This document shows, one piece after another, positions 52,105 through 62,983 of a stretch of 64,000 nucleotides of DNA; the stretch's first letter is position 1; every line of letters starts with the position of its first letter. A program made the translations under genes and the position numbers. The notes beneath the pieces are model-generated. The model had not been told where the DNA came from. It worked only from the letters and a program-made list of their open reading frames with translations, and did no database searches. This DNA is from an uncultured Kiritimatiellota bacterium (lineage in GTDB: Bacteria > Verrucomicrobiota > Kiritimatiellia > RFP12 > DVOR01), in the NCBI GenBank assembly GCA_944389565.1, contig CALXMV010000006.1, forward strand, positions 19,759 to 83,758, given 5' to 3'.

Positions 52105-52985
52105 CGGCGCTCTTCTGGTGCGCGCTCGCGCTGGCCGGCCTGGCCGCCGCCGGGCTGGCATGGGTGGTCCTCGCCTCCTTCGCCGACAGCGCGCGCGCCG
52201 CCGCCGACACCTACGAGGACGAGATGACGCGCACGCTGGAGGCGATGTTCCTCTTCGTGCCGGCGCGGCGCCTGGTGGAGCTGGGGTGGATGGCCGCGGG
52301 GGCGGTCTTCCTGGTCGCGATGCTGCCCTTCTGCAGGCTCGACCCGCCGTGGGCGCTGCCGGTGGGGCTGCTCGTGGCCCTGGCGCTGGGCGGCGGGGCC
52401 TTCTGCCTCCCGCGCGTGGTCGTCGGCCGCCTGCGCACGCGCCGCCGCGAGCGCTTCGACCTGCAGCTCCTCGAGGCGCTCCCCATGATGTCCAACGCCC
52501 TCCGCGCCGGCTTCTCCATCAACCAGGCCTTCGAGAGCGTGGCCGACGGCACGGACGCGCCCATGCGCCAGGAGATCTCCCTCTTCCTCCAGCAGCTCCG
52601 CGTGGGCGTCCCCTTCTCCGAGGCGCTGGAGGCGCTGGAGAAACGCGTGGGGAGCGAGGACCTCACGCTCGTCTGCACCGCGATCGACATCGCCCGCCGC
52701 TCCGGCGGCAACCTCACCGAGATCTTCGACGCGATCGCTGAGACGATCCGCGCGCGGCTGCGCATCCACCAGCACGTGCGCACGCTCACCGCGCAGGGGC
52801 GCCTGCAGGGGCTCATCATCGGCGCGATGCCCTTCCTGCTGGGCATCGGCATGGCGATCTTCAAGCCCGCGCTCATGCTCCCCTTCGTCTGCTCGCTCGC
52901 CGGCGCGGCCACCCTCGCGGCGGTCGTCGCCCTCGTCGCGCTCGGCGGTTGGATGATCAAACGCATCGTGGACATCGACATCTAG
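52101..52985 (+). CDS. tadB: Tad pilus inner-membrane platform protein TadB
   Basis: The 294-residue protein has two N-terminal and two C-terminal membrane segments around a type II secretion F domain (about 120-250, LEALPMMSNALRAGFSINQAF; the first 18 residues are typical). It works with TadC as the assembly platform above CpaF. Overlaps cpaF by 4 nt; tadC begins 4 nt after its stop. Confidence 0.9.
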   Translation: MTALFWCALALAGLAAAGLAWVVLASFADSARAAADTYEDEMTRTLEAMFLFVPARRLVELGWMAAGAVFLVAMLPFCRLDPPWALPVGLLVALALGGGAFCLPRVVVGRLRTRRRERFDLQLLEALPMMSNALRAGFSINQAFESVADGTDAPMRQEISLFLQQLRVGVPFSEALEALEKRVGSEDLTLVCTAIDIARRSGGNLTEIFDAIAETIRARLRIHQHVRTLTAQGRLQGLIIGAMPFLLGIGMAIFKPALMLPFVCSLAGAATLAAVVALVALGGWMIKRIVDIDI

Positions 52986-52989
52986 GCTT

Positions 52990-53880
52990 ATGGCACACCT
53001 GCTCTACTGGCTCGCGCTCCTCTTCTGGGCCCTCTGCGCCGGGGGCCTGGCGTGGTACATCCTGGGCTACGCCACGCAGATCACCTACGTCACGCTCGCC
53101 GACGGCCGCCGCCAGGCGCGCGCCCTGCCGCTCGTCTTCCGCCTGCTCCTCCCGCTCGCGCCGAACATCGAGCCGCTCCTGCGCAAGCCGGCCTTCGCGC
53201 CCGCCGCGCAGGCGGCCGCCTGGCAGCTCACCGCCGCCGGCTACGAGGGTCTGCTCAACGGCCGGGAGTTCGTCGCGCTCAAGATGCTCATCCCGGCCGT
53301 CGCCGCGCTCCTGCTCGCCCTGCTCTTCGTGCCGCTGGGGGCCGACGCCTTCCCCGTCTGGCTCGTGGGCACGCTCCTGGCGTGGTCGTGGCCGCTCCAT
53401 TGGCTCCGCGCGGCCCGGGCGCGCCGCGCCAAGAGCATCGTCCGTGCGCTGCCCTTCGTGCTCGACCTGCTGACACTCTCGGTCGAGGCGGGGCTCGACT
53501 TCATGGGGGCCGTCCAGCGCAACTGCGAGCGCCGCGCGATGGACCCGCTCAACGAGGAGCTCCTGCGGATGCAGCGCGAGATCCAGATCGGCACCACCCG
53601 CAAAATCGCCCTGCGCAACCTCTCCGAGCGCGTCCGCATCCCGCAGGTGCGCACGCTCTGCTCCGCCCTCATCCAGGCCGACGAGCTGGGCGTCTCCATC
53701 GGCTCCATCCTGCGCATCCAGTCCGACCAGCTCCGCCAGGAGCGCTTCGAGCGCGCCGAGAAACTCGCCCACGAGGCCCCCACGAAGATGCTCTTCCCCC
53801 TCCTGCTCTTCATCTTCCCGGCCACCATCATCGTCCTGCTCGGCCCCATCCTCGCCAACGTCCTCCGCGATTTCCTGTGA
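52990..53880 (+). CDS. tadC: Tad pilus inner-membrane platform protein TadC
   Basis: The 296-residue paralogue of TadB has the F domain in its second half (LPFVLDLLTLSVEAGLDFM, typical for TadC) and a terminal hydrophobic helix (IFPATIIVLLGPILANVL). Completes the platform pair. No pilin, prepilin peptidase, secretin or TadE/F genes follow; the next gene, 2 nt later, encodes a polysaccharide lyase. Confidence 0.9.
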   Translation: MAHLLYWLALLFWALCAGGLAWYILGYATQITYVTLADGRRQARALPLVFRLLLPLAPNIEPLLRKPAFAPAAQAAAWQLTAAGYEGLLNGREFVALKMLIPAVAALLLALLFVPLGADAFPVWLVGTLLAWSWPLHWLRAARARRAKSIVRALPFVLDLLTLSVEAGLDFMGAVQRNCERRAMDPLNEELLRMQREIQIGTTRKIALRNLSERVRIPQVRTLCSALIQADELGVSIGSILRIQSDQLRQERFERAEKLAHEAPTKMLFPLLLFIFPATIIVLLGPILANVLRDFL

Positions 53881-53882
53881 CC

Positions 53883-55901
53883 ATGCGCCCCCTTCTCCTC
53901 GTCCTCCTCGCCGGCCTCGCCGTGACGCTCCGCGCGGCGATCGACCACGACCTGTTCCGCGAACGCGTCGTCGCGGACGTGGCCGCCTCCGTCTCCCCCG
54001 ACGCCGCGGACGGCTTGGCGGCCACCATGACGCCCGAGGGCGCGTGGGCGGACATCGACTACGCCGACCGCCACCGCACGCGTTGGGCGCCGGCCGGGCA
54101 TCTCGACCGCCTGCGCACGATCGCCGTGGCCTTCGGCGCCCCCGACTCGCCGCGTTTCCGCGACCCGGCACTGCGCGAGGCGCTCCTGCGGGGGCTGGCC
54201 CATTGGCAGGCCGCCCACCCCGTCTGCGACAACTGGTGGTACAACTGGATCTTCGCCCCGCAGCGGCTGGGCGAGATCCTCCTGCTCGCGCAGCACGGCG
54301 GGGTGGCGCTCGGCGAACTGCCCGAGGGGATGCTCGCGCGGTGGGCGGCGGAGTGCGGCGACCCCTCCAAGCCCTCCGGCCTCACCACGGGCTCCAACCG
54401 CGTGAACATCGCCGCGCATTGGTGTTACCGCGGCATCCTCACGCGCGACGAGGAGGTCCTGCGCGTGGGCGCCGAGGGCGTCCTCGGCCCCCTGCGCGTC
54501 ACCGACGCCGAGGGCCTCCAGCGCGACCTCTCCTACCATCAGCACGGCCCCCAACTCTATCTCGGCAACTACGGCTACGACTGGATCGAACTCATGGCCG
54601 CCTGGCTCGACCGTTTCCGCGGCACCGCGCTCATGCCCGGGCCCGAACGCGCCGCGCTCGTCCGCCGCTACGCGCTCGAAGCCTACTTCCCCGCCATCCG
54701 CGGCCAGTGGTACCTCTTCAACGCCGTCGGCCGCCAGCAGGCCTCCGAACCCGGCCGCGCCAAGGCCACCAAAAACCTCCCCGTCCTGCGCCATCTCGCC
54801 CGCCTCTTCCCCGCCGACCGCCCCGCCTGGGAGGCCGCACGCGCCCGCCTGAGAGCTGAGCCCGACGCCCCCGCGCCCGAACCGCGGAGCACCGTCTTCT
54901 GGCGCTCCGACTACGCCCTGCACGTCCGCCCGGCCTTCACCTTCGACGTCCGCGCCGCCTCCGTCCGCACGAACCGCTGCGAATGGGGCAACAACGAGAA
55001 CCTCCTGGGGCACTGGCTCGCCGAGGGCGCCACCGGGTTCGCCGCGCGCGGCGACGAATACGCCGACATCGCCCCGCTCTGGGATTGGTGGAAGATCCCC
55101 GGCACGACCGTCGTCGACCGTGGCGCGGACGCCGCGATCCCGCGCGGGAAGGCCTGGGGCGCGCGGGGCAAGGCGACCTTCGTCGGCGGCGCCGCCGAAG
55201 GCGACGCGCTCGCCTTCGCCTATCGCCGCGACGCCGGCGAGGCACCCGGGCGCTTCGCGTGGCTCGCCCTCGGCGACGCGGTCGTCTGCCTGGGCGCCGG
55301 CCTTTCCGCCGACGCGCCCGACCACCCGCTCGTCACCACGGTGGAGCAATGCTGGGTGCGGGGCGGCCTCGCCGGGGGCACGCACCCCACCCCCGCGACC
55401 CTGACGCATGGGGCCTTCCGCTACGCCTTCCCCAGGCAACGCGCCACCCTACGCTGCGCCGTCACCCCCCGCGAGGGCAACTGGAGGCGCGTCTCCTCCG
55501 CCTTCGACGTGCCGGCCGAAGGCGAGGTCTTCACGCTTTGGCTCGACCACGGCAGGGCGCCGAAGGAGGCCGCCTACGCCTACGTCGTCAGCCCCGCCGC
55601 GCTCCCCCCGCCGCAGATCGAGATCCTCGCCAACACCCCCGCCCTGCAGGCCGCCCGGGACGCCTCAGGGCGGATGGCGTGCGTCTTCCACGAGGCGGGG
55701 AGCATCGAAGGGCTGACCGTCGACGCGCCGTGCGTCGCCCTGCGCGCCGCGGACGGCGCGCTCCGCGTGGCCGACCCCACCCAGACGCGCACCGCGCTCA
55801 CCCTCACCCGGGGGGGCGTCTCCCGCACGCTCGCCCTCTCCGCGGAGAACGGGTGGGCCGCCAGCTGGCCGGCGGAGGCCGAGACGGGCGCCGACCGTTG
55901 A
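53883..55901 (+). CDS. Polysaccharide lyase family 8 (hyaluronate/chondroitin lyase type)
   Basis: The 672-residue protein has a signal peptide (LLLVLLAGLAVTLRAA) and an alpha/alpha toroid with PL8 landmarks: NWWYNWIFAPQRLGE, TGSNRVNIAAHW with the catalytic Asn, and SYHQHGPQLYLGNYG with the catalytic His and Tyr. C-terminal beta-sandwich domains follow. PL8 enzymes split hyaluronan, chondroitin or xanthan by beta-elimination, releasing unsaturated uronate ends. The products could feed KduI/KduD (39755-41367) after an unsaturated glucuronyl hydrolase, not seen here. It starts 2 nt after tadC and may be cotranscribed by chance. Confidence 0.85.
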   Translation: MRPLLLVLLAGLAVTLRAAIDHDLFRERVVADVAASVSPDAADGLAATMTPEGAWADIDYADRHRTRWAPAGHLDRLRTIAVAFGAPDSPRFRDPALREALLRGLAHWQAAHPVCDNWWYNWIFAPQRLGEILLLAQHGGVALGELPEGMLARWAAECGDPSKPSGLTTGSNRVNIAAHWCYRGILTRDEEVLRVGAEGVLGPLRVTDAEGLQRDLSYHQHGPQLYLGNYGYDWIELMAAWLDRFRGTALMPGPERAALVRRYALEAYFPAIRGQWYLFNAVGRQQASEPGRAKATKNLPVLRHLARLFPADRPAWEAARARLRAEPDAPAPEPRSTVFWRSDYALHVRPAFTFDVRAASVRTNRCEWGNNENLLGHWLAEGATGFAARGDEYADIAPLWDWWKIPGTTVVDRGADAAIPRGKAWGARGKATFVGGAAEGDALAFAYRRDAGEAPGRFAWLALGDAVVCLGAGLSADAPDHPLVTTVEQCWVRGGLAGGTHPTPATLTHGAFRYAFPRQRATLRCAVTPREGNWRRVSSAFDVPAEGEVFTLWLDHGRAPKEAAYAYVVSPAALPPPQIEILANTPALQAARDASGRMACVFHEAGSIEGLTVDAPCVALRAADGALRVADPTQTRTALTLTRGGVSRTLALSAENGWAASWPAEAETGADR

Positions 55902-55926
55902 AAGACCTCGGGGCTCTTGTTATAAT
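55898..55926 (+). promoter_or_regulatory. Promoter of CPA2-EIIA gene, leaderless
   Basis: TTGAAA (55898-55903) and extended -10 TGTTATAAT (TATAAT 55921-55926) have a 17-bp spacer, among the best promoters in the window. The ATG at 55933 is only 6 nt after the -10. Confidence 0.75.
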
Positions 55927-55932
55927 GCACGC

Positions 55933-58071
55933 ATGAAGAAGGTTCTCACATTCGGGTTCATGTTGCTCGCGGCGACGCTGTTCGCGGCGGGCGGGGGCGG
56001 TGACGGCTTGGACATGACGCACCGGATGATGGAACTGGCGCTCCAGCTGGGGGTGATCCTCTTCGCGGCGCGGCTGGGCAATCTGCTCTTCACGCGGTTG
56101 CGCCTGCCGAGCGTGCTGGGGGAGCTGTGCGCGGGCATCGCGATCGGCCCCTTCGCGCTGGGGAGGCTCTTCCCGGAATGGTGGATCTTCCAGGTTTTCC
56201 CGGGGTCGCCGGTGGGGGTGTCGCCGGAGCTCTACGGGCTGTGCACGGTGGCCTCGATCGTCCTGCTCTTCCTGGTGGGCGCGGAGACGGATCTGCGGAT
56301 GTTCATGCGCTATTCGGCGGTGGGGTCGCTGGTGGGCATCGGCGGCGTGATCTTCTCGTACTTGGCGGGGGCGACGATCGGGGTGTGGCTCCTGGGGCTT
56401 GAGTGGAGCGACCCGACGACGATCCTGATGGGCGTGATGTGCACGGCGACCTCGGTCTCCATCACGGCGCGAATCCTCTCGGAGCGGCACAAACTCGACT
56501 CGCAGGAGGGCGTGACGATCCTGGCCGGCGCGGTGATCGACGACGTGCTGGGCATCATCCTCCTGGCGATCGGCATGGGGCTGATCGCGGCAAACGAGCA
56601 GGGCGAGGCGCTGCGGTGGGGGCACATCGCGTGGATTGCCGCCAAGTGCCTGGGCATCTGGCTGGGGGCGACGGCCGTGGGGATCCTGGTGTCGCGGCGG
56701 GTGGCGTGGATGCTGCGTTTCTGCGGGTCGCATGGCGAGGTGGCGATCCTGACGCTGGGCCTGGCGCTCCTGGTGGGCGGCTTCTTCGAGAAGGCCAGCC
56801 TGGCGATGATCATCGGCGCGTACGTCACGGGGCTCTCCTTCTCGCGCACGGACATGGGGGTGATGATCCAGGAGAAACTCCATGGCGTCTACCAATTCCT
56901 GGTGCCGGTCTTCTTCGTGGTCATGGGCATGATGGTGGACGTGGGCGAGTTTGCCCAGGAGGGCGTGCTCACCGCGGGGCTCGTCTACACGCTCGTGGCC
57001 GTGCTGGCGAAGGTCGTGGGCTGCGGCCTGCCGACCCTGTGCTTCGGGTTCACGCCGGTGGGCGCCCTGCGCGTGGGGCTGGGCATGGTGCCGCGCGGCG
57101 AGGTGGCGCTCATCATCGCGGGCATCGCCGCCTCGCACGGCCATCACGAGGTGCTCGGCGTGGCCGTGCTCATGACCATGCTCACCACGCTCGTCTCCCC
57201 GCCGATCCTCCTGGCCGCCTTCAAGATCAAGGCCCCCGGCCACAAGCTCGCCGAGGAGGGCGACGGATCGCCCACGGCCAGCTACCGCTTCCCCAACCAC
57301 GCCGTCACCAACGCCGTCATGGGCCAGATCCTCCAGAGCCTCACCAAAGACGGCTTCTTCACCCATCAGATCAACCCCTCCCAAGGGCTCTATCAGGCCC
57401 GGCGCGACGACACGATCGTCAACATCGCCTGCGGCGACCGCGCCATCACCTTCTCCGCCGCCCCCGCGGCCATGCCCTTCGTCAAAATCGTCATGGCCGA
57501 GTCCCTCGCCGAGTACGAGACGGTGCTGGAGGCGTTGCGCAAGCCGCTCACCGAGCACGCCCGCCTGGGCATCGACGCCGCCCCCGCGCCGACACCCAAA
57601 CCCGCCAACGCCCGCGCCGACCTCCTCGCCCGGCATGTCCATGAGAACGCCATCATCCACCGGCTCGCCGCCACGGACCGCGACGGCGCCATCCACGAGC
57701 TCGTGGCGCGGCTCCATGCCGTCGGCGCGGTGGTCGACGCCGAGGCCGCCGAGGCCGAGGTCCTCCAGCGCGAACGCATCATGCCCACCGGCGTGGGCTT
57801 CGGCGTCGCCTGCCCCCACGCCCGCTCCAACGCCGTCAACAGTCTCGCCTGCGCCATCGGCATCGCCGCCAAGCCCATCGTCTTCTCGGAGGACGAGGAG
57901 GGGCGGGACTGCCGCATCATCATCCTCACGCTGACGCCCGACACGGTCAACAGCCCCTACATGACCTTCATCACCGCCATCCTGACGGCGCTCCGCGCGC
58001 CGGCCAAGCGCGCCGCCCTGCTCGACGCGCCCGACGCCGCCGCCATCCGCAAGACCCTCCTCTCGCCATGA
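55933..58071 (+). CDS. CPA2-family cation/proton antiporter fused to a PTS EIIA domain
   Basis: The 712-residue protein has an N-terminal signal-like segment and about twelve membrane helices of the CPA2 (KefB/NapA-like) exchanger (about 25-430), with the ion-binding Asp pair in AVIDDVLG. A linker with weak similarity to a regulatory domain follows. The C-terminal PTS EIIA type 2 domain (about 565-710) carries the phosphorylatable His629 in GVACPHARSN. The fusion suggests that cation exchange is tuned by PTS phosphorylation. The mRNA is probably leaderless. Overlaps the next gene by ATGA. Confidence 0.9.
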   Translation: MKKVLTFGFMLLAATLFAAGGGGDGLDMTHRMMELALQLGVILFAARLGNLLFTRLRLPSVLGELCAGIAIGPFALGRLFPEWWIFQVFPGSPVGVSPELYGLCTVASIVLLFLVGAETDLRMFMRYSAVGSLVGIGGVIFSYLAGATIGVWLLGLEWSDPTTILMGVMCTATSVSITARILSERHKLDSQEGVTILAGAVIDDVLGIILLAIGMGLIAANEQGEALRWGHIAWIAAKCLGIWLGATAVGILVSRRVAWMLRFCGSHGEVAILTLGLALLVGGFFEKASLAMIIGAYVTGLSFSRTDMGVMIQEKLHGVYQFLVPVFFVVMGMMVDVGEFAQEGVLTAGLVYTLVAVLAKVVGCGLPTLCFGFTPVGALRVGLGMVPRGEVALIIAGIAASHGHHEVLGVAVLMTMLTTLVSPPILLAAFKIKAPGHKLAEEGDGSPTASYRFPNHAVTNAVMGQILQSLTKDGFFTHQINPSQGLYQARRDDTIVNIACGDRAITFSAAPAAMPFVKIVMAESLAEYETVLEALRKPLTEHARLGIDAAPAPTPKPANARADLLARHVHENAIIHRLAATDRDGAIHELVARLHAVGAVVDAEAAEAEVLQRERIMPTGVGFGVACPHARSNAVNSLACAIGIAAKPIVFSEDEEGRDCRIIILTLTPDTVNSPYMTFITAILTALRAPAKRAALLDAPDAAAIRKTLLSP

Positions 58072-59030
58072 CCGCGCCCCGCACACACCTCCTCGCCCTT
58101 TTGGCGCTCCTTGCGCCGCTCGCGTCGGCCGGTCTGCGCGGGCGCGACTATTACGAATTCATCATCCAGGCGGAACCTTTCGGCCCGATGGCCTCGGACG
58201 CCACCCTCGCCGCCCAGGAGGCCGAGGTCACCCCCGAGATGGTGGAGGAGGAATCCAACAAGGTCCAGCTCTGCGCCATGACCGTGACGCCCGACGGCCG
58301 CACGGCCGTCGGCCTCATCGACAACGGCGTCTCCCCGCCCGCCTACATCACCCTCTTCGACGGCGAGTCCAGCAACGGGCTGGAGCTCCTCGTCTCCGAC
58401 CTCGACCAGGAGTTCGCCACCTTCCGGCGCGACGGCATCACCTTCACCCTCGGGCTCGGCCTCGGCCTGCTGGAGACCATCACGCCCGAGCTCCTCGCCC
58501 AACGCGCCGAGGAGGCCGAGATCGCCGCGGCCGAGGAGGCCGAGCGCAAACGCAAATCCGCCAACTCCCTCGCCGAGCAACTCGTGGCCATGCAGCTGAG
58601 CCTCCCGCCAAACGTCGAGGCCCCGCCCCTGCCCATCCCCATCGGCGACGCCGACGCCTTCACCAAGGAGTTCGACCCCGACAAGCAACGCGGCGAGCCG
58701 CAGACCGACACCGAAGCGCTCATCCAGGCCGGCGTGGACGAGCTCAAGGAGGCCGTCGCCTCCGGCGAAAGCCCGCAGGACTACCTCAAGCGTCTCGTCG
58801 CCTCCCGCCAAAAGGAGGTCGAGCGGCAAAAGGCCGAGCAGAAGGCCGCCCGCGAGGAGCTCGACAAGGCCCTCTCCGCGGACGGCCTCTCGCAGGAGGA
58901 CGCCGCCTACGTCACCCGCCGCGCCAACATCGAGCTCATGAAGAAGGGGGTCGTCCCGCTCACGCCCGTCGAGGACCTCTCCGACGCCGAACGCGCCGAG
59001 ATCGACGCCGCCCTCAACGCCTCGCCATGA
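58068..59030 (+). CDS. Hypothetical exported coiled-coil protein
   Basis: The 320-residue protein has a signal peptide (about 1-21, ALLALLAPLASA) and a small N-terminal domain (about 25-130) that reads like a compact beta fold. Charged Ala/Glu/Lys-rich helices follow (about 145-175 and 220-290, such as EAEIAAAEEAERKRK), likely coiled coil. No family was recognised. Overlaps both neighbours by 4 nt, so it belongs to the CPA2 operon. Confidence 0.75.
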   Translation: MTAPRTHLLALLALLAPLASAGLRGRDYYEFIIQAEPFGPMASDATLAAQEAEVTPEMVEEESNKVQLCAMTVTPDGRTAVGLIDNGVSPPAYITLFDGESSNGLELLVSDLDQEFATFRRDGITFTLGLGLGLLETITPELLAQRAEEAEIAAAEEAERKRKSANSLAEQLVAMQLSLPPNVEAPPLPIPIGDADAFTKEFDPDKQRGEPQTDTEALIQAGVDELKEAVASGESPQDYLKRLVASRQKEVERQKAEQKAAREELDKALSADGLSQEDAAYVTRRANIELMKKGVVPLTPVEDLSDAERAEIDAALNASP

Positions 59031-59713
59031 ACGCCGCCCGCCTGCTCGACCCGAGGCGTTGGCCTCGCACGCTCTGGCTCGTCCTCGCCGTGGGCCTCGC
59101 CATCATCATCCCCTTCCTGCTCTGGGGCGAGGCCATCGAGGCCTGGTTCGGCGCGTTGGCCGCCGACGAGGCCGGCCGCGCGGCCTTCGGCTGGGTGCTC
59201 TTCGGCCTGCTCGCGCTCGACATCGTCCTCCCCGTGCCCAGCAGCCTCGCGAGCACGCTCTGCGGGGTCGTCTTCGGGCTGTGGGGGGGCTTCGCCATCT
59301 CCTTCGGCGCCATGACCGTGAGCGCGGCGCTCGGCTACGCGATCGGGCGGCTCTTCGCGGGATGGGCGCGGCGGCTCATCGGCGCGCGGGAGAATGCGTT
59401 GCTGCGCCTCTTCCTGCGCCGGCACGGCCCGCCGGCGCTCATCGCCCTGCGCACGGTGCCCGTCCTGGCCGAGGCGTCGGTGCTCTTCGCGGGGCTCGGG
59501 CGGATGCGCCCGTGGCGCGCCGCCTGGCCGCTCCTGGCCGGCAACGCGGCCGTCTCGCTCATCTACGCGCTCGTCGGTGCCTGGGGGCACCGCGCCGACG
59601 CCATGCTCCCGGCCTTCCTCGGTTCGCTGGCGCTCTCCGGCCTCTTCTGGCTCGCCGCGCGCCGCCTCACGAAACGCGCCCCCGCGATGGGCGCTGAAAG
59701 GACCTCCCCATGA
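59027..59713 (+). CDS. DedA/VTT-domain (SNARE-associated) membrane protein
   Basis: The 228-residue protein has five to six hydrophobic segments and the VTT-domain features PVPSSLASTLCGVVFGLWGG (re-entrant loop) and Arg in ALRTVPVLAEASVLFAG. DedA/TVP38 proteins are undecaprenyl-phosphate or phospholipid flippases and scramblases. Overlaps neighbours by 4 nt on both sides. Substrate not deducible. Confidence 0.88.
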   Translation: MNAARLLDPRRWPRTLWLVLAVGLAIIIPFLLWGEAIEAWFGALAADEAGRAAFGWVLFGLLALDIVLPVPSSLASTLCGVVFGLWGGFAISFGAMTVSAALGYAIGRLFAGWARRLIGARENALLRLFLRRHGPPALIALRTVPVLAEASVLFAGLGRMRPWRAAWPLLAGNAAVSLIYALVGAWGHRADAMLPAFLGSLALSGLFWLAARRLTKRAPAMGAERTSP

Positions 59714-60027
59714 AACACCTCCGCGCGTTCACGCTCGCCACGCTTTGCGCCCTCTGCCTCGCCGGTTGCGGCGAGGAGGAGACCCCGCCCACCCCCGGCA
59801 CGCCCCAGGCCGACATCGACCTCGATGCCGCCAAGGCGCAGATCAAGGAAACCGCCGAGGCCGCCAAGGAACAGCTCAGGGAGTCCGCCGAGGCCGCCAA
59901 GAAGCAGATCAAGAAGGCCGTCGACGAGACGGCCGCCAAGCTCGAGGCCGCCAAAGCCGAGGCCGAGAAGAAGGGCGAGGCACTCCGCGACTCTCTCAAA
60001 GACCTGGGCAAGAAACCCCAAGACTGA
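59710..60027 (+). CDS. Small lipoprotein with Ala/Lys/Glu helical repeats
   Basis: The 105-residue protein has a type II signal peptide and lipobox LAGC (Cys20). A Thr/Pro linker and a long amphipathic helix of repeated AEAAKxQ-like units (about 45-95) follow. It is likely anchored in the membrane, with the helix forming a coiled coil, reminiscent of small murein-type lipoproteins. Function unknown. ATGA overlap with the VTT gene. Confidence 0.8.
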   Translation: MKHLRAFTLATLCALCLAGCGEEETPPTPGTPQADIDLDAAKAQIKETAEAAKEQLRESAEAAKKQIKKAVDETAAKLEAAKAEAEKKGEALRDSLKDLGKKPQD

Positions 60028-60036
60028 CCCACCGCC

Positions 60037-60441
60037 ATGCCGCTGAGCCCCGCCACCATCGAGGCGATCGGCGACCTGCTCCGCCGTGCCGGGATCGCCG
60101 AGGAGGATCTGCGCGAGCAGTTCGTCCTCGGCTCCGGCTCGGGCGGGCAGAAGATCAACAAGACCTCCTCGGCCGTGCGGCTGACGCACGTGCCCACCGG
60201 GCTGTGGGTGAAGGTGCAGGCCTCACGTTCGCGGGAGGACAACCGTTGGCTCGCACGGCGGGCCCTTGCCGAACGCCTTCTCGAGATCCGCGACGGGGAG
60301 CGCTCCGCGCGCCAGCAGGAGCGCGAGAAGATCCGCCGCCAGAAGCGCCGCCGCTCTCGCCGGCAGAAGGCGCGGATGCTGGACGACAAGGCCAAGCACG
60401 CCGCGAAGAAGGCCGCACGCCGGCCGCCGGCCATGGAGTGA
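60037..60441 (+). CDS. GGQ-domain release-factor-like protein (ArfB/RF-R type)
   Basis: The 134-residue protein carries the class I release factor catalytic domain without codon-recognition domains: GSGSGGQKINKTSSAVRLTH, followed by a strongly basic C-terminal tail (EREKIRRQKRRRSRRQKAR). Such proteins (ArfB, mitochondrial C12orf65) rescue stalled ribosomes by inserting the tail into the empty mRNA channel. Ends at a bidirectional terminator. Confidence 0.88.
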   Translation: MPLSPATIEAIGDLLRRAGIAEEDLREQFVLGSGSGGQKINKTSSAVRLTHVPTGLWVKVQASRSREDNRWLARRALAERLLEIRDGERSARQQEREKIRRQKRRRSRRQKARMLDDKAKHAAKKAARRPPAME

Positions 60442-60450
60442 GAGGACGAG

Positions 60451-60483
60451 AAAAAGGAGGGCCCGGATGGGCCCTCCTTTTTT
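60451..60483. terminator. Bidirectional intrinsic terminator
   Basis: A perfect 9-bp stem (60456-60464 with 60469-60477) with GGAT loop is flanked by five A on the left and six T on the right. It ends both the rightward operon and the convergent phoR transcript. Confidence 0.92.
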
Positions 60484-60503
60484 GTCGTCCTCGGGGCGTC
60501 GGA

Positions 60504-62267
<1,764 letters not shown>

Positions 62268-62303
62268 GGGCGAGGCTCGATGGAAGGGTTCTTGGGGGGG
62301 CGG

Positions 62304-62981
62304 TCAGCCGCGCATCCGGTAGCCGACGCCGCGGACGGTCTCGATCCGTTCGCCGAAGGCGCCGAGCTTGCGGCGGAGATTGACGATCTGGACGTCGACG
62401 GCGCGGTCGGTGACGGGATAATCGTCGCCTTTGGTGCGGGCGACGATCTGGGCGCGGGTGTAGACGTGCCCGGGGCGGGAGCAGAGGAGCGCCAGGAGGT
62501 CGAACTCGCCGCAGGTGAGGGTGAGGTCCTTGCCGGCCAGGACGGCGCGGCGCTGCCCCGGGATGAGGGTGAGGGAGACGTAGCGGATGTGCTCCTCGGG
62601 CGGCTCCTCCTCGCCGCGGCGCAGGAGGGCGCGGATGCGGGCCACGAGCACCTTGTTGCTGAAGGGCTTGGTCACGTAGTCGGCCGCGCCCATCTCGAGG
62701 CCGAGGACGACGTCGTTCTCCTCGCTCTTGGCGGTGAGCATGATGACGGGGATGGAGGCCAGGGCGGGGTCGGCCTTGAGGCGGCGGAGGACGCCGAGGC
62801 CGTCGAGCCCGGGGATCATCCAGTCGAGGAGGATGAGGTCGGGGCGGGCGGCCTTGGCACGGGCGAGGGCCTGGAGGCCGTCCTCGGCCTCGTCGCAGGC
62901 GAAGCCGGCGGCGACGAGGTTGATGCGGATGAGGTCGCGGATGGCCTCCTCGTCCTCGACGATGAGAATCATGTTGCCCAT
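62304..62981 (-). CDS. phoB: PhoB-like response regulator, OmpR family
   Basis: The 225-residue protein has a receiver domain (acidic pair near 10-12, phospho-acceptor Asp53 in LLDWMIPG, Lys in VTKPF) and a C-terminal winged-helix DNA-binding domain (about 130-225, with RAVDVQIVNLRRKLG and VRGVGYRM). It activates phosphate-starvation genes. It lies 2 nt after phoU and 36 nt before phoR in transcription order. Confidence 0.94.
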   Translation of the reverse strand: MGNMILIVEDEEAIRDLIRINLVAAGFACDEAEDGLQALARAKAARPDLILLDWMIPGLDGLGVLRRLKADPALASIPVIMLTAKSEENDVVLGLEMGAADYVTKPFSNKVLVARIRALLRRGEEEPPEEHIRYVSLTLIPGQRRAVLAGKDLTLTCGEFDLLALLCSRPGHVYTRAQIVARTKGDDYPVTDRAVDVQIVNLRRKLGAFGERIETVRGVGYRMRG

Positions 62982-62983
62982 GG

